In this document: positions 49,006-57,257 of the stretch, one piece after another
How positions within the stretch are numbered: the stretch's first letter is position 1
Layout of the letters: the number at the start of each line of letters is the position of its first letter
NCBI GenBank assembly: GCA_910583555.1
Contig: CAJTXO010000020.1
Coordinates: 1 to 57,257 of the forward strand
Source: an uncultured Eubacterium sp.
Lineage (GTDB): Bacteria; Bacillota; Clostridia; Lachnospirales; Lachnospiraceae
Direction: 5' to 3'
Length of the DNA: 57,257 nucleotides
Made by a program: the position numbers and the translations under genes
The notes under the pieces: model-generated
Database searches by the model: none
The model's input: the letters and a program-made list of their open reading frames with translations, nothing else
What the model was told of the DNA's origin: nothing

Positions 49006-49428
49006 ATGGCTGAACTCAAAAAATTTCATTTGGAAGTAATATCCCCGGAGCGGGTATTTTACACCGGTGACGTGGAGATGGTTGAGCTGACGACGACGGA
49101 AGGTGATATTGGTGTTTACGCGGAACACATTCCGCTCACGTCGGTCGTGGCTCCCGGAGTTCTTACCATTACGGAGTCTTCGGAATCGGACGGAAGCAGG
49201 GAGGCGGCAGTTCTGGAAGGGTTTTTGGAAATCCTGCCGGACAAGGTGACGATCCTTGCCCAATCCTGCGAGTGGCCGGAAGAGATTGATGTCAGCCGTG
49301 CCATTGAGGCGAGGACCCGTGCTGAGCGCCGGCTTAAGAGCACGGATACGAACGTCAATATGGCAAGAGCGGAGCTGGCTCTCCGTAAATCACTGGTAAG
49401 GATCAATCTGGCGGAACATCATAAATAA
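49006..49428 (+). CDS. atpC: F1 subunit epsilon
   Basis: The 140-residue subunit has the N-terminal beta-sandwich ('FHLEVISPERVFYTGDVEMV' and 'GDIGVYAEHIPLTSV') and a C-terminal helical pair, which inhibits hydrolysis. ATG at 49,006 follows GAGGAAA. It is the last gene before the operon terminator. Confidence 0.95.
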   Translation: MAELKKFHLEVISPERVFYTGDVEMVELTTTEGDIGVYAEHIPLTSVVAPGVLTITESSESDGSREAAVLEGFLEILPDKVTILAQSCEWPEEIDVSRAIEARTRAERRLKSTDTNVNMARAELALRKSLVRINLAEHHK

Positions 49429-49440
49429 ATAACAGATCAG

Positions 49441-49495
49441 AGGGTGCCCTTTCTCCTATGTTTTTTGTGAGCATAGTTTGGCGGACACCCTTTTT
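49441..49495 (+). terminator. Terminator of the ATP synthase operon
   Basis: AGGGTGCC pairs with GGACACCCT (one bulged A) around an inner CTATG/CATAG stem, followed by TTTTTG. Confidence 0.8.
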
Positions 49496-49530
49496 GCGTT
49501 TTACTGCTTTACCATGACTCAAAAATTGTC

Positions 49531-49559
49531 TTTACTTTTTGTGCAAAAGTTGCTATAAT
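49531..49559 (+). promoter_or_regulatory. Promoter of the chemoreceptor gene
   Basis: TTTACT (49,531-49,536), a 17-bp spacer and TATAAT (49,554-49,559) fit sigma-A. I do not see a good sigma-D (CTAAA / CCGATAT) motility promoter. Confidence 0.5.
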
Positions 49560-49629
49560 AATCCTAATACTAAGCTTGATTTGGGCATATTGTAGTATTG
49601 TATCAGATTTTGTGATTGATGGAAGGAGA

Positions 49630-50901
49630 ATGAAAACGGCTATGAAAAATATGAAGATCCATACAAAATTGATTATGGGATTTCTAATTATGGATATCCT
49701 GATTACCGTGTCGCTGATTTTTGGTTATACATCGGGGCGGATGCTGATTCATATGGAACATCAGGAGAGGTATTTGGATAATTACCTGATCTTTACGATA
49801 GCAGCGTTTATCGTATCGACCATTATTATGGGTTATATTTCCATCAGCACTACGAGGATGATTCGTACCTCCTTAAAGCAGCTGTCTGATGCGGCAAACC
49901 AGATCGCACTCGGTAAAGTGGATGTTAATTTGGAGAAAAAAGCAGATAATGAATTTGGTGATCTAATTGACCAGTATCAAAATGTAGTCGATAATGTCCG
50001 CTACCAGTCGCAGATTGCCGGGGAAGTCGCGAACGGAAACCTGTTGGTAAATGTCGTTCCCAAATCCGGCGAAGATGTGCTTGGAAATTCATTAAAGCAG
50101 TTAGTGGATCAAAACCTGCATGCGCTGTCCAGTATCCGTGATGCCGCATTTCAGGTTTCAACGAGTTCATCAGAGGTGGCCGGGGCAAGCGAAGCGCTGG
50201 CACAGGGTTCGACAGAGCAGGCGAGCGCGATCGAGCAGATCACGGCTTCGATTGCGGATATAGCGGAAAAGACAAAACAGAACGCCGGGGAAGCGAAAGA
50301 CGCGGCGCAGCTTGTGGAGCAGGCAATTACGGATGTAAAGCAGGGTAACCAGCAGATGCAGGATATGATGTCGGCGATGGAAAAGATCAATATATCGTCA
50401 GAAAATATTTCACGGGTCATTAAAGTGATCGACGATATTGCGTTCCAGACAAATATCCTTGCTCTGAATGCGGCAGTTGAGGCGGCGAGAGCAGGTGAAG
50501 CCGGAAAAGGGTTTGCGGTGGTGGCCGAAGAAGTCCGGGCGCTTGCGGCTAAGAGCGCGGCGGCAGCTTCTGAAACGGCAGAGATGATCGAGGATTCGAT
50601 CAGTAAAGCGAAAGACGGAGCTGGGATTGCAGACGCGACGGCGAAGGCATTGGAAGCGATCACCACGGCGGTGCGCCAGAGCGAGGAACTTATTTCCAGT
50701 ATCGCACAGTCCTCAGACTATCAGGCGACGGCGATCGAGCAGATCGAGCAGGCGGTCGGCCAGGTATCTCAGGTCGTGCAGAACAATTCTGCCACGAGCG
50801 AGGAGTGCGCGGCGGCAAGTGTGGAGTTGTCAAGCCAGGCCACGAGGATGCAGGAATTATTGTCAGTATATAAGCTCGGAGGGAATAACACATATAGGTG
50901 A
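49630..50901 (+). CDS. Methyl-accepting chemotaxis protein with minimal extracellular loop
   Basis: The 423-residue receptor has two membrane segments ('LIMGFLIMDILITVSLIFG' and 'YLIFTIAAFIVSTIIMGY') separated by only about 20 residues, so there is almost no outside sensor. HAMP-like and coiled-coil regions follow, then the signalling hairpin 'ILALNAAVEAARAGEAGKGF' with 'AVVAEEVRALAAKSA'. Such receptors usually sense membrane state, redox or an intracellular partner. AAGGAG lies just before 49,630; ATG at 49,642 is also possible. It is followed by a terminator and a convergent flagellin-like gene. Confidence 0.9.
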   Translation: MKTAMKNMKIHTKLIMGFLIMDILITVSLIFGYTSGRMLIHMEHQERYLDNYLIFTIAAFIVSTIIMGYISISTTRMIRTSLKQLSDAANQIALGKVDVNLEKKADNEFGDLIDQYQNVVDNVRYQSQIAGEVANGNLLVNVVPKSGEDVLGNSLKQLVDQNLHALSSIRDAAFQVSTSSSEVAGASEALAQGSTEQASAIEQITASIADIAEKTKQNAGEAKDAAQLVEQAITDVKQGNQQMQDMMSAMEKINISSENISRVIKVIDDIAFQTNILALNAAVEAARAGEAGKGFAVVAEEVRALAAKSAAAASETAEMIEDSISKAKDGAGIADATAKALEAITTAVRQSEELISSIAQSSDYQATAIEQIEQAVGQVSQVVQNNSATSEECAAASVELSSQATRMQELLSVYKLGGNNTYR

Positions 50902-50980
50902 TACAAGGCTGGGTAAAATGCGGAAAATAAAGAAATCCCAAAACGGTATCGTTATATTTGATAAAAGTTATCTGAGTAAA

Positions 50981-51035
50981 AAAGATTGGCTGAGAAACGG
51001 GCATCGGAGGATGCGGTTCTCAGCCAATCTTTTTT
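50981..51035 (+). terminator. Strong terminator between the chemoreceptor and flagellin-like genes
   Basis: AAAGATTGGCTGAGAA pairs perfectly with TTCTCAGCCAATCTTT, enclosing a further GCATC/GATGC stem, with T-runs on the plus strand and A-runs mirrored for the minus strand. It is probably bidirectional for the two convergent genes. Confidence 0.9.
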
Positions 51036-51060
51036 GTCTAAAGAATGATCTTGCGGTTAT

Positions 51061-51822
51061 TTAAGAATAAAAAATCGAAAATTTTTGTCTTTCCTGCTCC
51101 TGCTGCTTTTTCTGCATCATAAGCTGATACGATTGCAACAGTTTTTGTTTGTTCAGTTCAGATGCAACTTTTGCAATATCTGCATCCTCTAATTTGCTCA
51201 CGGCAGATGTAAGGTTGATCGAAGCCTGCGAATTATACGAGATCGTATAATCCAAAGCATTACTCTGTGCTCCGATAACACTCCGGTTGGAAGATACTTT
51301 ACTGAGCGCGTCATCAATCGTCTGAATGGAGAAATCCCCTGTCACGTCAAAGTCCTCGATGCCGAGTGCTCTCAGTGTGGAATCTCCGATGTCCAGTGTC
51401 ATTCCGGAACCATTCGGCCCGGATGCGATATAGCCATCACCATAAGAGCCGTCCAGTAGCTTTTTCTTATTAAATTCCGTATTGTTCGCAATATCTGAAA
51501 TTCCCTGTTTAAGCTGCTCGACTTCATCCTGGATCATCTGACGGTCTTCATCGGATAGGATGGCGGTATTTGAGGCCTGTACGGCAAGCTCGCGTATTCG
51601 CTGGAGATTATCCGCGATGCCGCCCATCGCTCCGTCTGCCACGTTCAGAAGGGATTTACCATCTTCTGCATTCCGCTGTCCCATATTCAGGCCATTGATC
51701 TGCGCATTTTCTTTTTCGGCAATCGCCAGTTCGGATGCGCCATCCGCCGCGCTTTGGAGCTTGACGCCGCTGGCAATCTGGCTGTAATAGCTGCTGCCGG
51801 ATACATTGGAAATACTGCTCAT
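51061..51822 (-). CDS. Flagellin-like protein with an atypical C-terminus
   Basis: The 253-residue protein has both flagellin helical ends: 'ASGVKLQSAADGASELAIAE' and 'AEDGKSLLNVADGAMGGIAD' plus 'LQRIRELAVQASNT' at the start, 'NSQASINLTSAVSKLEDADI' near the end. The very end is unusual: in place of the canonical AQANQ...LL it reads 'LMMQKKQQEQERQKF' and 'SIFYS'. The D2/D3 region is minimal. GGAGGG precedes the ATG. It may be a minor or specialised flagellin; its neighbour is a chemoreceptor gene but no other flagellar genes are in the window. Confidence 0.85.
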   Translation of the reverse strand: MSSISNVSGSSYYSQIASGVKLQSAADGASELAIAEKENAQINGLNMGQRNAEDGKSLLNVADGAMGGIADNLQRIRELAVQASNTAILSDEDRQMIQDEVEQLKQGISDIANNTEFNKKKLLDGSYGDGYIASGPNGSGMTLDIGDSTLRALGIEDFDVTGDFSIQTIDDALSKVSSNRSVIGAQSNALDYTISYNSQASINLTSAVSKLEDADIAKVASELNKQKLLQSYQLMMQKKQQEQERQKFSIFYS

Positions 51823-51931
51823 ATCATTTCCCTCCTTTCTTTCGGGTTAGATTTTGTTTGTGATTATTCTTAAGTATAACACAATTTTCCAGAATTGGGA
51901 AGGGGGTAAAAAAATTTACATGACCGTTCAC

Positions 51932-52852
51932 CTAAAAAGCTGAAAAGATTTTTTCAGCTTCTTCACTTATCGTTTCCACTGGCTCCCCAGTCAGTTCACT
52001 GATTTCTTCCACCGACATACCTCTCTTTCGCATGCCAGCAAGCAATCTCCTACCCCAGGCGGCACCTTCTTCCCGCCCCTTTGCTAATCCTTCCTCCAGT
52101 CCTTCTCCCCTCACCGTCGCCATATGTAATTCCTCATCATATTCAAATATACTCATTTGGACCACCTCCGCACGGTTGGCTACTAAAAATTCTTTCAGGA
52201 TTCCCTCCCTGATACAGTCTGACACCGCCTTTTCTACGGCTTCCTCAAAGGCCATCTGGCTGCCATAACGGCGGATCCTGTCCACATACTGCATATAGTC
52301 ATAAAGGGAACGGCACTTCCCCAACAGTTCTCCGTTATATCCCGGATTGATGTTTAACTGGAGTACCACCAGTTCCAGATTGACTTCATCCGTCCTGTGG
52401 TAAAAAGATTCCGACAGCCGCAGGATCTTCCTCTCCGGCTGTTCTCTTGTTCCGTTATAGAATACAACAAAACGGGGTGATGGGATCCGGATTCTCTTAC
52501 TCGAATACAGATCCAGATTTTCCTTCTGGATCATTTTCTCGTATTGTCTTGCCACATAAAACAGATCCCGCAGCGGCATGTTGGGATTTACCGTAGACTG
52601 ATGCTCGTACAGGTTCAGCCGCAGGTCCACTACACAGGATACGTCATTTTTCATTGACAGATAGACGGCATTTTCCAGTGTTGCCACTTCAAGTTCTCCC
52701 GGGTCTGTGTAATGGGTATCATTTACTGCATTGTATAACTCCAAAAGTTCTGACTTATCCCGGTAAAGCATGCAGAATACGGTATCCTTATAATTTCTCC
52801 GCACACGTGTTTCCTGACACGTTTCTGTTTTCTGATCTGATTTTTTCCCCAT
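51932..52852 (-). CDS. Rpn/PD-(D/E)XK-type putative nuclease (YhgA-like)
   Basis: The 306-residue protein matches the Rpn family of recombination-promoting nucleases: 'NYKDTVFCMLYRDKSELLEL' at the start, 'CVVDLRLNLYEHQSTVNPNM' with 'PLRDLFYVARQY' carrying the D..E.Q core of the PD-(D/E)XK fold, then 'FVVFYNGT'. A C-terminal part with repeated Gly-Arg-Glu-Glu ('GLEEGLAKGREEGAAWGRR') is typical of this group, which spreads in many copies in Lachnospiraceae. GGAGGG precedes the ATG at 52,852. No terminal inverted repeats were seen, so it is not annotated as an insertion sequence. Confidence 0.85.
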   Translation of the reverse strand: MGKKSDQKTETCQETRVRRNYKDTVFCMLYRDKSELLELYNAVNDTHYTDPGELEVATLENAVYLSMKNDVSCVVDLRLNLYEHQSTVNPNMPLRDLFYVARQYEKMIQKENLDLYSSKRIRIPSPRFVVFYNGTREQPERKILRLSESFYHRTDEVNLELVVLQLNINPGYNGELLGKCRSLYDYMQYVDRIRRYGSQMAFEEAVEKAVSDCIREGILKEFLVANRAEVVQMSIFEYDEELHMATVRGEGLEEGLAKGREEGAAWGRRLLAGMRKRGMSVEEISELTGEPVETISEEAEKIFSAF

Positions 52853-52991
52853 AAGCCCTCCGTTCCGCAGAGAGCCCGCTCCTTGTATTTCAAACAACCT
52901 CTCTGCTTTTTCTGATTTTTTTGGAATAAAGCATTGACGTTCTTTGAAATAAAAGATTCAAAAAGATAAAAGAATAGTAATGCTTTTTATA

Positions 52992-53020
52992 ATAGTAACA
53001 TAGAAGTATGGTATTGTCAA
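52992..53020 (-). promoter_or_regulatory. Sigma-A promoter of the Rpn-family gene
   Basis: On the minus strand TTGACA (53,020-53,015), 17 bp, and TACTAT (52,997-52,992). It lies 140 bp upstream of the start codon; the region between is AT-rich without a visible gene. Confidence 0.6.
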
Positions 53021-53088
53021 CTAAATTGTTTATGATGATCTCCTTGTTTGAATAGCGTTATACCTAATCCGGTCGCAAGCGTTTCTAT

Positions 53089-54399
53089 CTAGTACGCCGT
53101 GACCTGTATCGGACACGGAATGGCAACAATGGAATGATAGCGTTCATCTTCCAAGTAATGAGTATAGGTCCCCAGATACTTTGCAACGATAACTTCAATG
53201 TTCTTCATCCCGAACCCGTGTGCCAGATGCGGGGAATCTTCGGCTTCCCTCATTTTAGGGGCAGGAATCGTATTTGAGATATGAACGACCAGTTCCATAT
53301 TTGTCGTAAATATTTCCACGGCGATTTGCCGGGGAGCAGGCGACAGTATCTTCCGGCACGCATTCAGGGAGTTATCCAGAAGGTTTCCCAAAATGATGGA
53401 AAAATCATAATCTGCGATCACGACATTTTCATTATTGATCTGGATATCGGTGAAAAATTCGATGTTTTCCTGTTCGGCGAGGGATTGGTGGTTGCTTACG
53501 AACGCATCGATCACCAGATTTCCCGTATTGATGTGGTTGTGCGTATTTTCAATATCTTTGACCGTCTCCTGCAGGTAGGGAATGACCGAGTCATAATTTT
53601 CCTCCACCATGCAGTTCTGGATGAAGAAAAAGTGTTTCTTGGCGTCATGGATGAACCGGCGGGAGTTGCGGTAAACCGTAGAGATCTGCTGGTATTTTTC
53701 CGTCTGGTATTCAAACTGCTTATCCATCTGGATCTTCTCCTGTTCCAGCTCCGTTACCTTCATGACATTATCCAGCAGGAAATAATTGAGGACATTGGCG
53801 GCGAGTATTCCGGACATGCCCACCAGATGGAGTATGTCATAAACCGTACCCGAATTCCATGTGAGTTGGTGTGTCATTGTTAAAAGCAGAAGGAAGGAGA
53901 GGAGGGGCATCATCAGTACAAGAACAGAATACTGCAGGGTGTAATGCTGTCTTTTCCGGTTCCACAATAAGATTGTGATGTTGAGCAAGATAAACAGCAC
54001 GATCTTAGACATCAGAAGACCGTAGCTATTATTGGAAAAAAGGATCTCTGCCATGGAAGTCGGGAGAAGGGAAAAGATGCTGTACACGATAAGTTCGGAC
54101 ATGGAAGCATATACGTGGAACGATACGGAAACAAATAATCGGTGCCGCAGGTTGCTCCTATGGAGAATGGTCAGCAAAAAGGTAGTAGCAAAACTGGCCA
54201 GATTTGAAACGAATGTTCTGAAACTATTATGCTGGTCACCGAAATAGCGCATGAGAAAAATAAGAAAGATCTCCACCAGACAAACACATCCAGCATAGAG
54301 GGCGGCGGAAACGGACTCCTTTCTTGCACCCAGTATTTTATGCAAATAAATCGTGAGAATGACGGCATCAAAAATCACGCATATCATATCAAATATCAT
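53089..54399 (-). CDS. AgrC-type sensor histidine kinase (GHKL), system 2
   Basis: The 436-residue kinase has about six N-terminal membrane segments (residues 1-200). The region around 'RRFIHDAKKHFFFIQ' carries the phosphoacceptor His. The ATPase has N-box 'LGNLLDNSLNAC' and G-box 'HGFGMKNIEVI'. It is transcribed after the LytTR regulator at 55,171 and the AgrB-like gene, an Agr-type locus in the order B-A-C. AAGGAG lies 8 bases before the ATG. With agrB frameshifted and no agrD visible, it may respond to a signal made elsewhere. Confidence 0.88.
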   Translation of the reverse strand: MIFDMICVIFDAVILTIYLHKILGARKESVSAALYAGCVCLVEIFLIFLMRYFGDQHNSFRTFVSNLASFATTFLLTILHRSNLRHRLFVSVSFHVYASMSELIVYSIFSLLPTSMAEILFSNNSYGLLMSKIVLFILLNITILLWNRKRQHYTLQYSVLVLMMPLLSFLLLLTMTHQLTWNSGTVYDILHLVGMSGILAANVLNYFLLDNVMKVTELEQEKIQMDKQFEYQTEKYQQISTVYRNSRRFIHDAKKHFFFIQNCMVEENYDSVIPYLQETVKDIENTHNHINTGNLVIDAFVSNHQSLAEQENIEFFTDIQINNENVVIADYDFSIILGNLLDNSLNACRKILSPAPRQIAVEIFTTNMELVVHISNTIPAPKMREAEDSPHLAHGFGMKNIEVIVAKYLGTYTHYLEDERYHSIVAIPCPIQVTAY

Positions 54400-54430
54400 A
54401 AGGCAAACTCCTTCATAAGATCTGTAGTTT

Positions 54431-55171
54431 CTATCGGTTCATGGACAGTACCAGTAAATTTTTGTTAAATAATTCAAGAATACTCTTTTTCTTCCGGCGG
54501 CTCAGGGGAATGACAGATTTGTCACGCATGATCACAGAGTCCTCCTGAAAGTAGTGGAGATGCTTGATATTGATGAGGTATCCGCGGCAGGGGGAGATCA
54601 GTCCGGGATTTTCCAGTTCATCTTCCAGATCGCCGATGGAACCGGATGCCTCTATCGTGCGGTCTGCTAAATGGACCAGCAGGGTCCTCTTTTTGGCATT
54701 CAGGCATTCGATGGAAATAATATCGTTTACATTGACAAGTTCTTCGGACAGGTCCGTTTTTAACAGCAGGCAGGAGGTTTTGGATTCTTCAAAATCCTTT
54801 GCCAGCTGCAGGATGACCGATTGCAGTTCTTTTAAAGCATATGGTTTTGTCAGGTATTGGAAAGTCTGCACATTAAAACTGTCTTTCATGTACTGCGGAT
54901 AGCTGCTGACAAATACGATCCGTACATCTCGGTCAGGCAGGCTTCGGATCCGTTGTGCTGCCGCGATCCCGTTTGGCTCCGGCATTTCTACATCCAGAAA
55001 CAGAATATGGAACGTTCCCGGTCGTACATAGTCGGACAACAGCAGCCGGCTGTCATTGTATGTGGTGATCTCAAAATCAATATCGAGATCCGCGCCGATT
55101 TTTTGCAGATGGTTTTTCAAAAGAAACATGTCATTCTCTTCATCATCACAGATGGCAACTTTAAAAATCAA
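54431..55171 (-). CDS. LytTR-family response regulator (AgrA type), system 2
   Basis: The 246-residue regulator has a receiver ('AICDDEENDM', phosphoacceptor in 'ILFLDVEMPEPNG') and a LytTR domain ('IISIECLNAKKRTLLVHLAD' and 'SPCRGYLINIKHLHYF', 'VIPLSRRKKKSILE'). The start is TTG at 55,171, 8 bases after GGAGG; it overlaps the end of the AgrB-like gene. The nearest operator is the class B element at 55,857, upstream of the same transcript, which makes it the natural candidate to bind class B sites here and at 1375 and 12,622. Confidence 0.88.
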   Translation of the reverse strand: MIFKVAICDDEENDMFLLKNHLQKIGADLDIDFEITTYNDSRLLLSDYVRPGTFHILFLDVEMPEPNGIAAAQRIRSLPDRDVRIVFVSSYPQYMKDSFNVQTFQYLTKPYALKELQSVILQLAKDFEESKTSCLLLKTDLSEELVNVNDIISIECLNAKKRTLLVHLADRTIEASGSIGDLEDELENPGLISPCRGYLINIKHLHYFQEDSVIMRDKSVIPLSRRKKKSILELFNKNLLVLSMNR

Positions 55172-55762
55172 TGGAATATCCTCCTTTCTTCCGGGTGGCC
55201 AGTACAGCGATCAGCAGATTTACTAACACAATCGTAACACATATGGTCATAAGATGGAAATAAAATTTTAGGTTTAGTAAATATACCATGCAAAACAGAA
55301 TCGACCATATGACGCAAAAGATATGCCGGAGTTTGTGCTGCCGCTTTTTCTGTTCTTCGGAAAAATTTCTGTTTTTGTGGGTGACAGCAGGAAAAACATA
55401 TAAAGTACCTATGACTGGATAAAAGGAAATAAGCCAGAAAAGATCCGGCCATGAACGGGTCAACAGGTATACGATGTATGTCAGGATAAAACAGCCATAG
55501 GAAAGCAGGGCGCACCGCAATCTGGTGGAGGCGTGAAATCCGCTGCACACGGTGCGAAATAGCATGAGAACCGCGAAAAAGAGCGGAGCAAAGCAGGGAC
55601 GGATAGGAAGATACTAGCCGTCTGTAAAGCCAGAAAGAAAAAGATAATTTCAAAAATATAGTTGAAACTGTAATGGTATATTTCCGATACGCTTTTTTCT
55701 ATTGTATGGTTCCTGATAAGTATTTGTACAAGACGGGATGACAAAAAGTTGGAAATAAACAT
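55161..55762 (-). pseudogene. agrB: AgrB-like peptide-processing protease, frameshifted
   Basis: The N-terminal frame from 55,762 gives 'MFISNFLSSRLVQILIRN' and 'EIYHYSFNYIFEIIFFFLAL', the usual AgrB start. After about residue 50 this frame loses similarity, while the next frame picks up 'FAPLFFAVLMLFRTVCSGFHAS' and 'TRLRCALLSYG', where His and Cys seven residues apart are the AgrB catalytic pair. Three more membrane segments and a basic tail ('TRKKGGYSIDF') complete the protein. A frameshift of one base near 55,600-55,625 therefore splits the gene, unless the sequence has an error there. AgrB enzymes cut and cyclise AgrD peptides; no AgrD-like gene is seen nearby. Confidence 0.75.
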
Positions 55763-55996
55763 AAGCAGGACTCCCTTCTATAGTTATTCATAGATAATTA
55801 TTATATCAGAAAAAAGCAAGCATTTCAGGGAAAAGGATAAGTGGTCATAAATAGGGGATGAACGGTAGCGGGATTTAAAGAGATTACCGCTCATCCCGTT
55901 TTTTTGACCACTGATACTCGAAAGTCGGAAAAAGGGATTTTATGTGTTATACTCAGAAAAATACAGACAGCGATGCCTGTAAGTGGAAAGGAGGGG
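55640..55996. repeat. Long direct repeat, copy 2 (partner at 1,161-1,518)
   Basis: It matches copy 1 from AAAGATAATTTC to AAAGGAGGGG. Here the left part is the 5' portion of the AgrB-like gene in its proper context and the right part leads into a start codon, so this is the more complete copy and copy 1 looks derived. Confidence 0.85.
55857..55953 (+). promoter_or_regulatory. Class B LytTR-type operator between agrB and the decayed fifth module
   Basis: GGGATGAACGGTAG and TACCGCTCATCCC form a hairpin followed by seven T. ACCGCTCAT (55,886) and ACCACTGAT (55,907) are 21-bp-spaced direct half-sites, and TATACT (55,948-55,953) with TGTGT lies 41 bp further. It sits between the divergent agrB/regulator/kinase genes and the peptide remnant, so it could control both directions. 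Confidence 0.7.
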
Positions 55997-56002
55997 TGTT
56001 CG

Positions 56003-56155
56003 ATGACTGAAAAAGTGTGTAATTTGAAAGCGTATAGTCTGGATATAAAAGTGTCAAGAAAAAGTTACACTGTAGCTAAAGCATACACATATGGAAATAT
56101 GAAATCTAATCCTAGAAGAGGATGTGTAGCATCAACATTACTTCGTGATCAGTAA
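56003..56155 (+). pseudogene. Decayed secreted-polypeptide gene, fifth module
   Basis: AAAGGAGG lies 10 bases before an ATG that opens 50 codons. From 'LKAYSLDIKVSRKSYTVAKA' to 'CVASTLLRDQ' it matches the last 43 residues of the module 2 polypeptide, but the signal peptide and first 80 residues are gone and only a new start ('MTEKVCN') replaces them. A deletion fused promoter and 3' end. It could still be translated as a cytoplasmic peptide. Confidence 0.65.
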
Positions 56156-56225
56156 CAGGGTAGTTGGAGTTCAGGGTCTTATATGGATCAAAATCTTAGT
56201 AAGAAATTAATTCAGGAGGGGAAGA

Positions 56226-57218
56226 ATGCTTTTTAAGTTAAACTGGCTTCTGGCATGTGGGATGAAGTATAGATCTCATTCGCCCTTTTACTATATCTTA
56301 AAACTTTTTATTATGTATCCAGTTACGGTAATTACAAGTGTAGTTTATACATTTGGACTGGTTATATATCTTGCAAATTTTGACTCTGTGGGATGTGTGG
56401 ATTCTTTTGTGGTCTGTATGAAAACGACGGAGCTTACTTTTCTGCTTTTTCTGTTTTTGTCCTATGAGTTTTTTAGTAAAGTACGGCGGGATCGGATGGA
56501 AGAAACGGTTACAAGTATTGGCGGCAGAGGGTCCAATGTTGTATTGATGCAGAGTGTTTTGCTAGTGTTCTTAAATTTACTTTATTGTGCTATTTTTCTG
56601 ATTTACCAGATTCGGATGATGAACAAAAATGAAATAAGTTCCCATTACTATTTTATGTTCATTCTGGTCAGTGTGTTTTTGTACCATTTTCTGTTGTATT
56701 TGTTTGCTATTTTGGGTGGAAGAGCTTTCTCGCTGCTTAGATCCAAAGCAGCAGGGTACTGCCTGCTGGTTGCTGTCTGGTTTCTGTTCAGTCCTAAACT
56801 GATTAGTACCCTCCACCAGATTTCTTATGGAAAGGAATGGCTGTACCGGATCAGTGACCTGCTTGGGATATACAGCAGGGATTATACATCGTTGTTGGAC
56901 TTTTATTATATCTTCTCCCTTGAAGCAGTGAATTTTCAGCGCATCCTGTTTTGGATTTTTCTCATGCTGTCAATCATTTTCTGGTGTTCTCGAATGCGTG
57001 TGGGAAAGATTTGGAGCGGCTTGGCTGTTTTGGGGACAGTGCTATCTCTGCTCCTTTTTTTGCAGCCTACTTCAGCAGTAAATTTGGATTGTGGGGTGAG
57101 CGGGCAGGATGCATTGACAGCGGATGATGTTTATTACCAGCGGAATGACTGCATGGATATGACACAGTACAGGGAGGCGGATTTTAGGGTAAAAAGCTAT
57201 GGGTTTGAGATGGTATAA
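56226..57218 (+). pseudogene. Truncated ABC-2-type permease, fifth module
   Basis: The 330-residue frame matches the first 325 residues of the module 2 permease: 'KYRSHSPFYYILKLFIMYPV' near the start and 'SGQDALTADDVYYQRNDCMD' near the end, the last 100 bp being almost identical at DNA level. It then breaks after 'KSYGFEMV', where the paralogue reads 'KSYGFDLTVRRELK'. The membrane part is complete but nearly all of the extracytoplasmic domain is missing. TTCAGGAGGGG precedes the ATG. The following 39 bp to the window edge do not resemble the paralogue, so an inserted element or deletion joint lies at about 57,210. Confidence 0.75.
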
Positions 57219-57257
57219 TAAAGTTGTAACACCTACACTGGAATAAATGATATAATT

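Noticed and set aside
51932..52852. Rpn-family gene as a complete insertion sequence
   Set aside because: No terminal inverted repeats or target duplication could be found, and the gene has its own ordinary promoter.

Overview
The window looks like the chromosome of an anaerobic gut-type Firmicute, most likely a member of the Lachnospiraceae (Clostridia). The evidence is near-consensus Gram-positive promoters and GGAGG ribosome sites, a B. subtilis-like order (sua5, ywlE-like, rpiB, then the atp operon), AgrC/AgrA-type LytTR two-component systems, a QueT gene behind a preQ1-I riboswitch, and many protein families typical of this group. No rRNA, tRNA or CRISPR array was seen. Family names rest on motif recognition, not on a database search.

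Positions 1 to about 20,150 hold an accessory, peptide-centred locus. After a truncated GH95 alpha-L-fucosidase gene come tandem modules. Three of them encode a small secreted polypeptide followed by a dedicated ABC system: an ABC-2 type with a large extracellular domain in modules 1 and 2, and FtsX/LolCDE-type permease pairs in module 4. Module 3 has FtsX permeases and an ATPase but no polypeptide. Each secreted polypeptide gene is preceded by a conserved 21-codon mini-ORF whose last codons form one arm of an invariant 11-bp stem, and is followed by an intercistronic hairpin. Each module starts with a direct-repeat operator of LytTR type, in two classes that differ in sequence and in repeat spacing (20 bp or 21 bp). 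A LytTR response regulator and a GHKL histidine kinase (5.8-7.9 kb) lie inside the locus; the regulator gene carries its own class A operator, and a Trp-rich 22-residue peptide gene starts divergently beside the kinase. Remnants of further permease and ATPase genes show that the array has been shuffled by duplication and deletion.

Positions 20,179 to 24,809 hold a compact operon with its own strong promoter and a hairpin at its end. It encodes a 73-residue protein, an 895-residue protein with a zincin site (HETAH plus EGFAD), and a 515-residue protein ending in a divergent DisA-type nucleotide domain. I do not know a described system with this composition; a nucleotide-linked signalling or defence role is inference.

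Positions 24.8 to 49.5 kb are core genome: pyrimidine-nucleoside phosphorylase, PutP symporter, an ArsB/NhaD-superfamily transporter, a cytidylate-kinase-like protein, PlsC, a VanY-type carboxypeptidase, a preQ1-riboswitch-controlled QueT, a DUF1292 protein, an undecaprenyl-phosphate sugar transferase, HtrA, a ClpX paralogue, Sua5, a catalytically dead YwlE-like phosphatase, RpiB, ProC and a full F-type ATP synthase operon. The c subunit carries the residues of Na+-translocating rotors, and a highly structured RNA lies between atpB and atpE.

Positions 49.6 to 57.3 kb hold a chemoreceptor, a flagellin-like protein, an Rpn-family nuclease, and a second LytTR locus (AgrC-type kinase, AgrA-type regulator, frameshifted AgrB). 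This is followed by a 357-bp near-copy of the region at 1.2-1.5 kb, a class B operator and a decayed fifth peptide/permease module that runs to the window edge.
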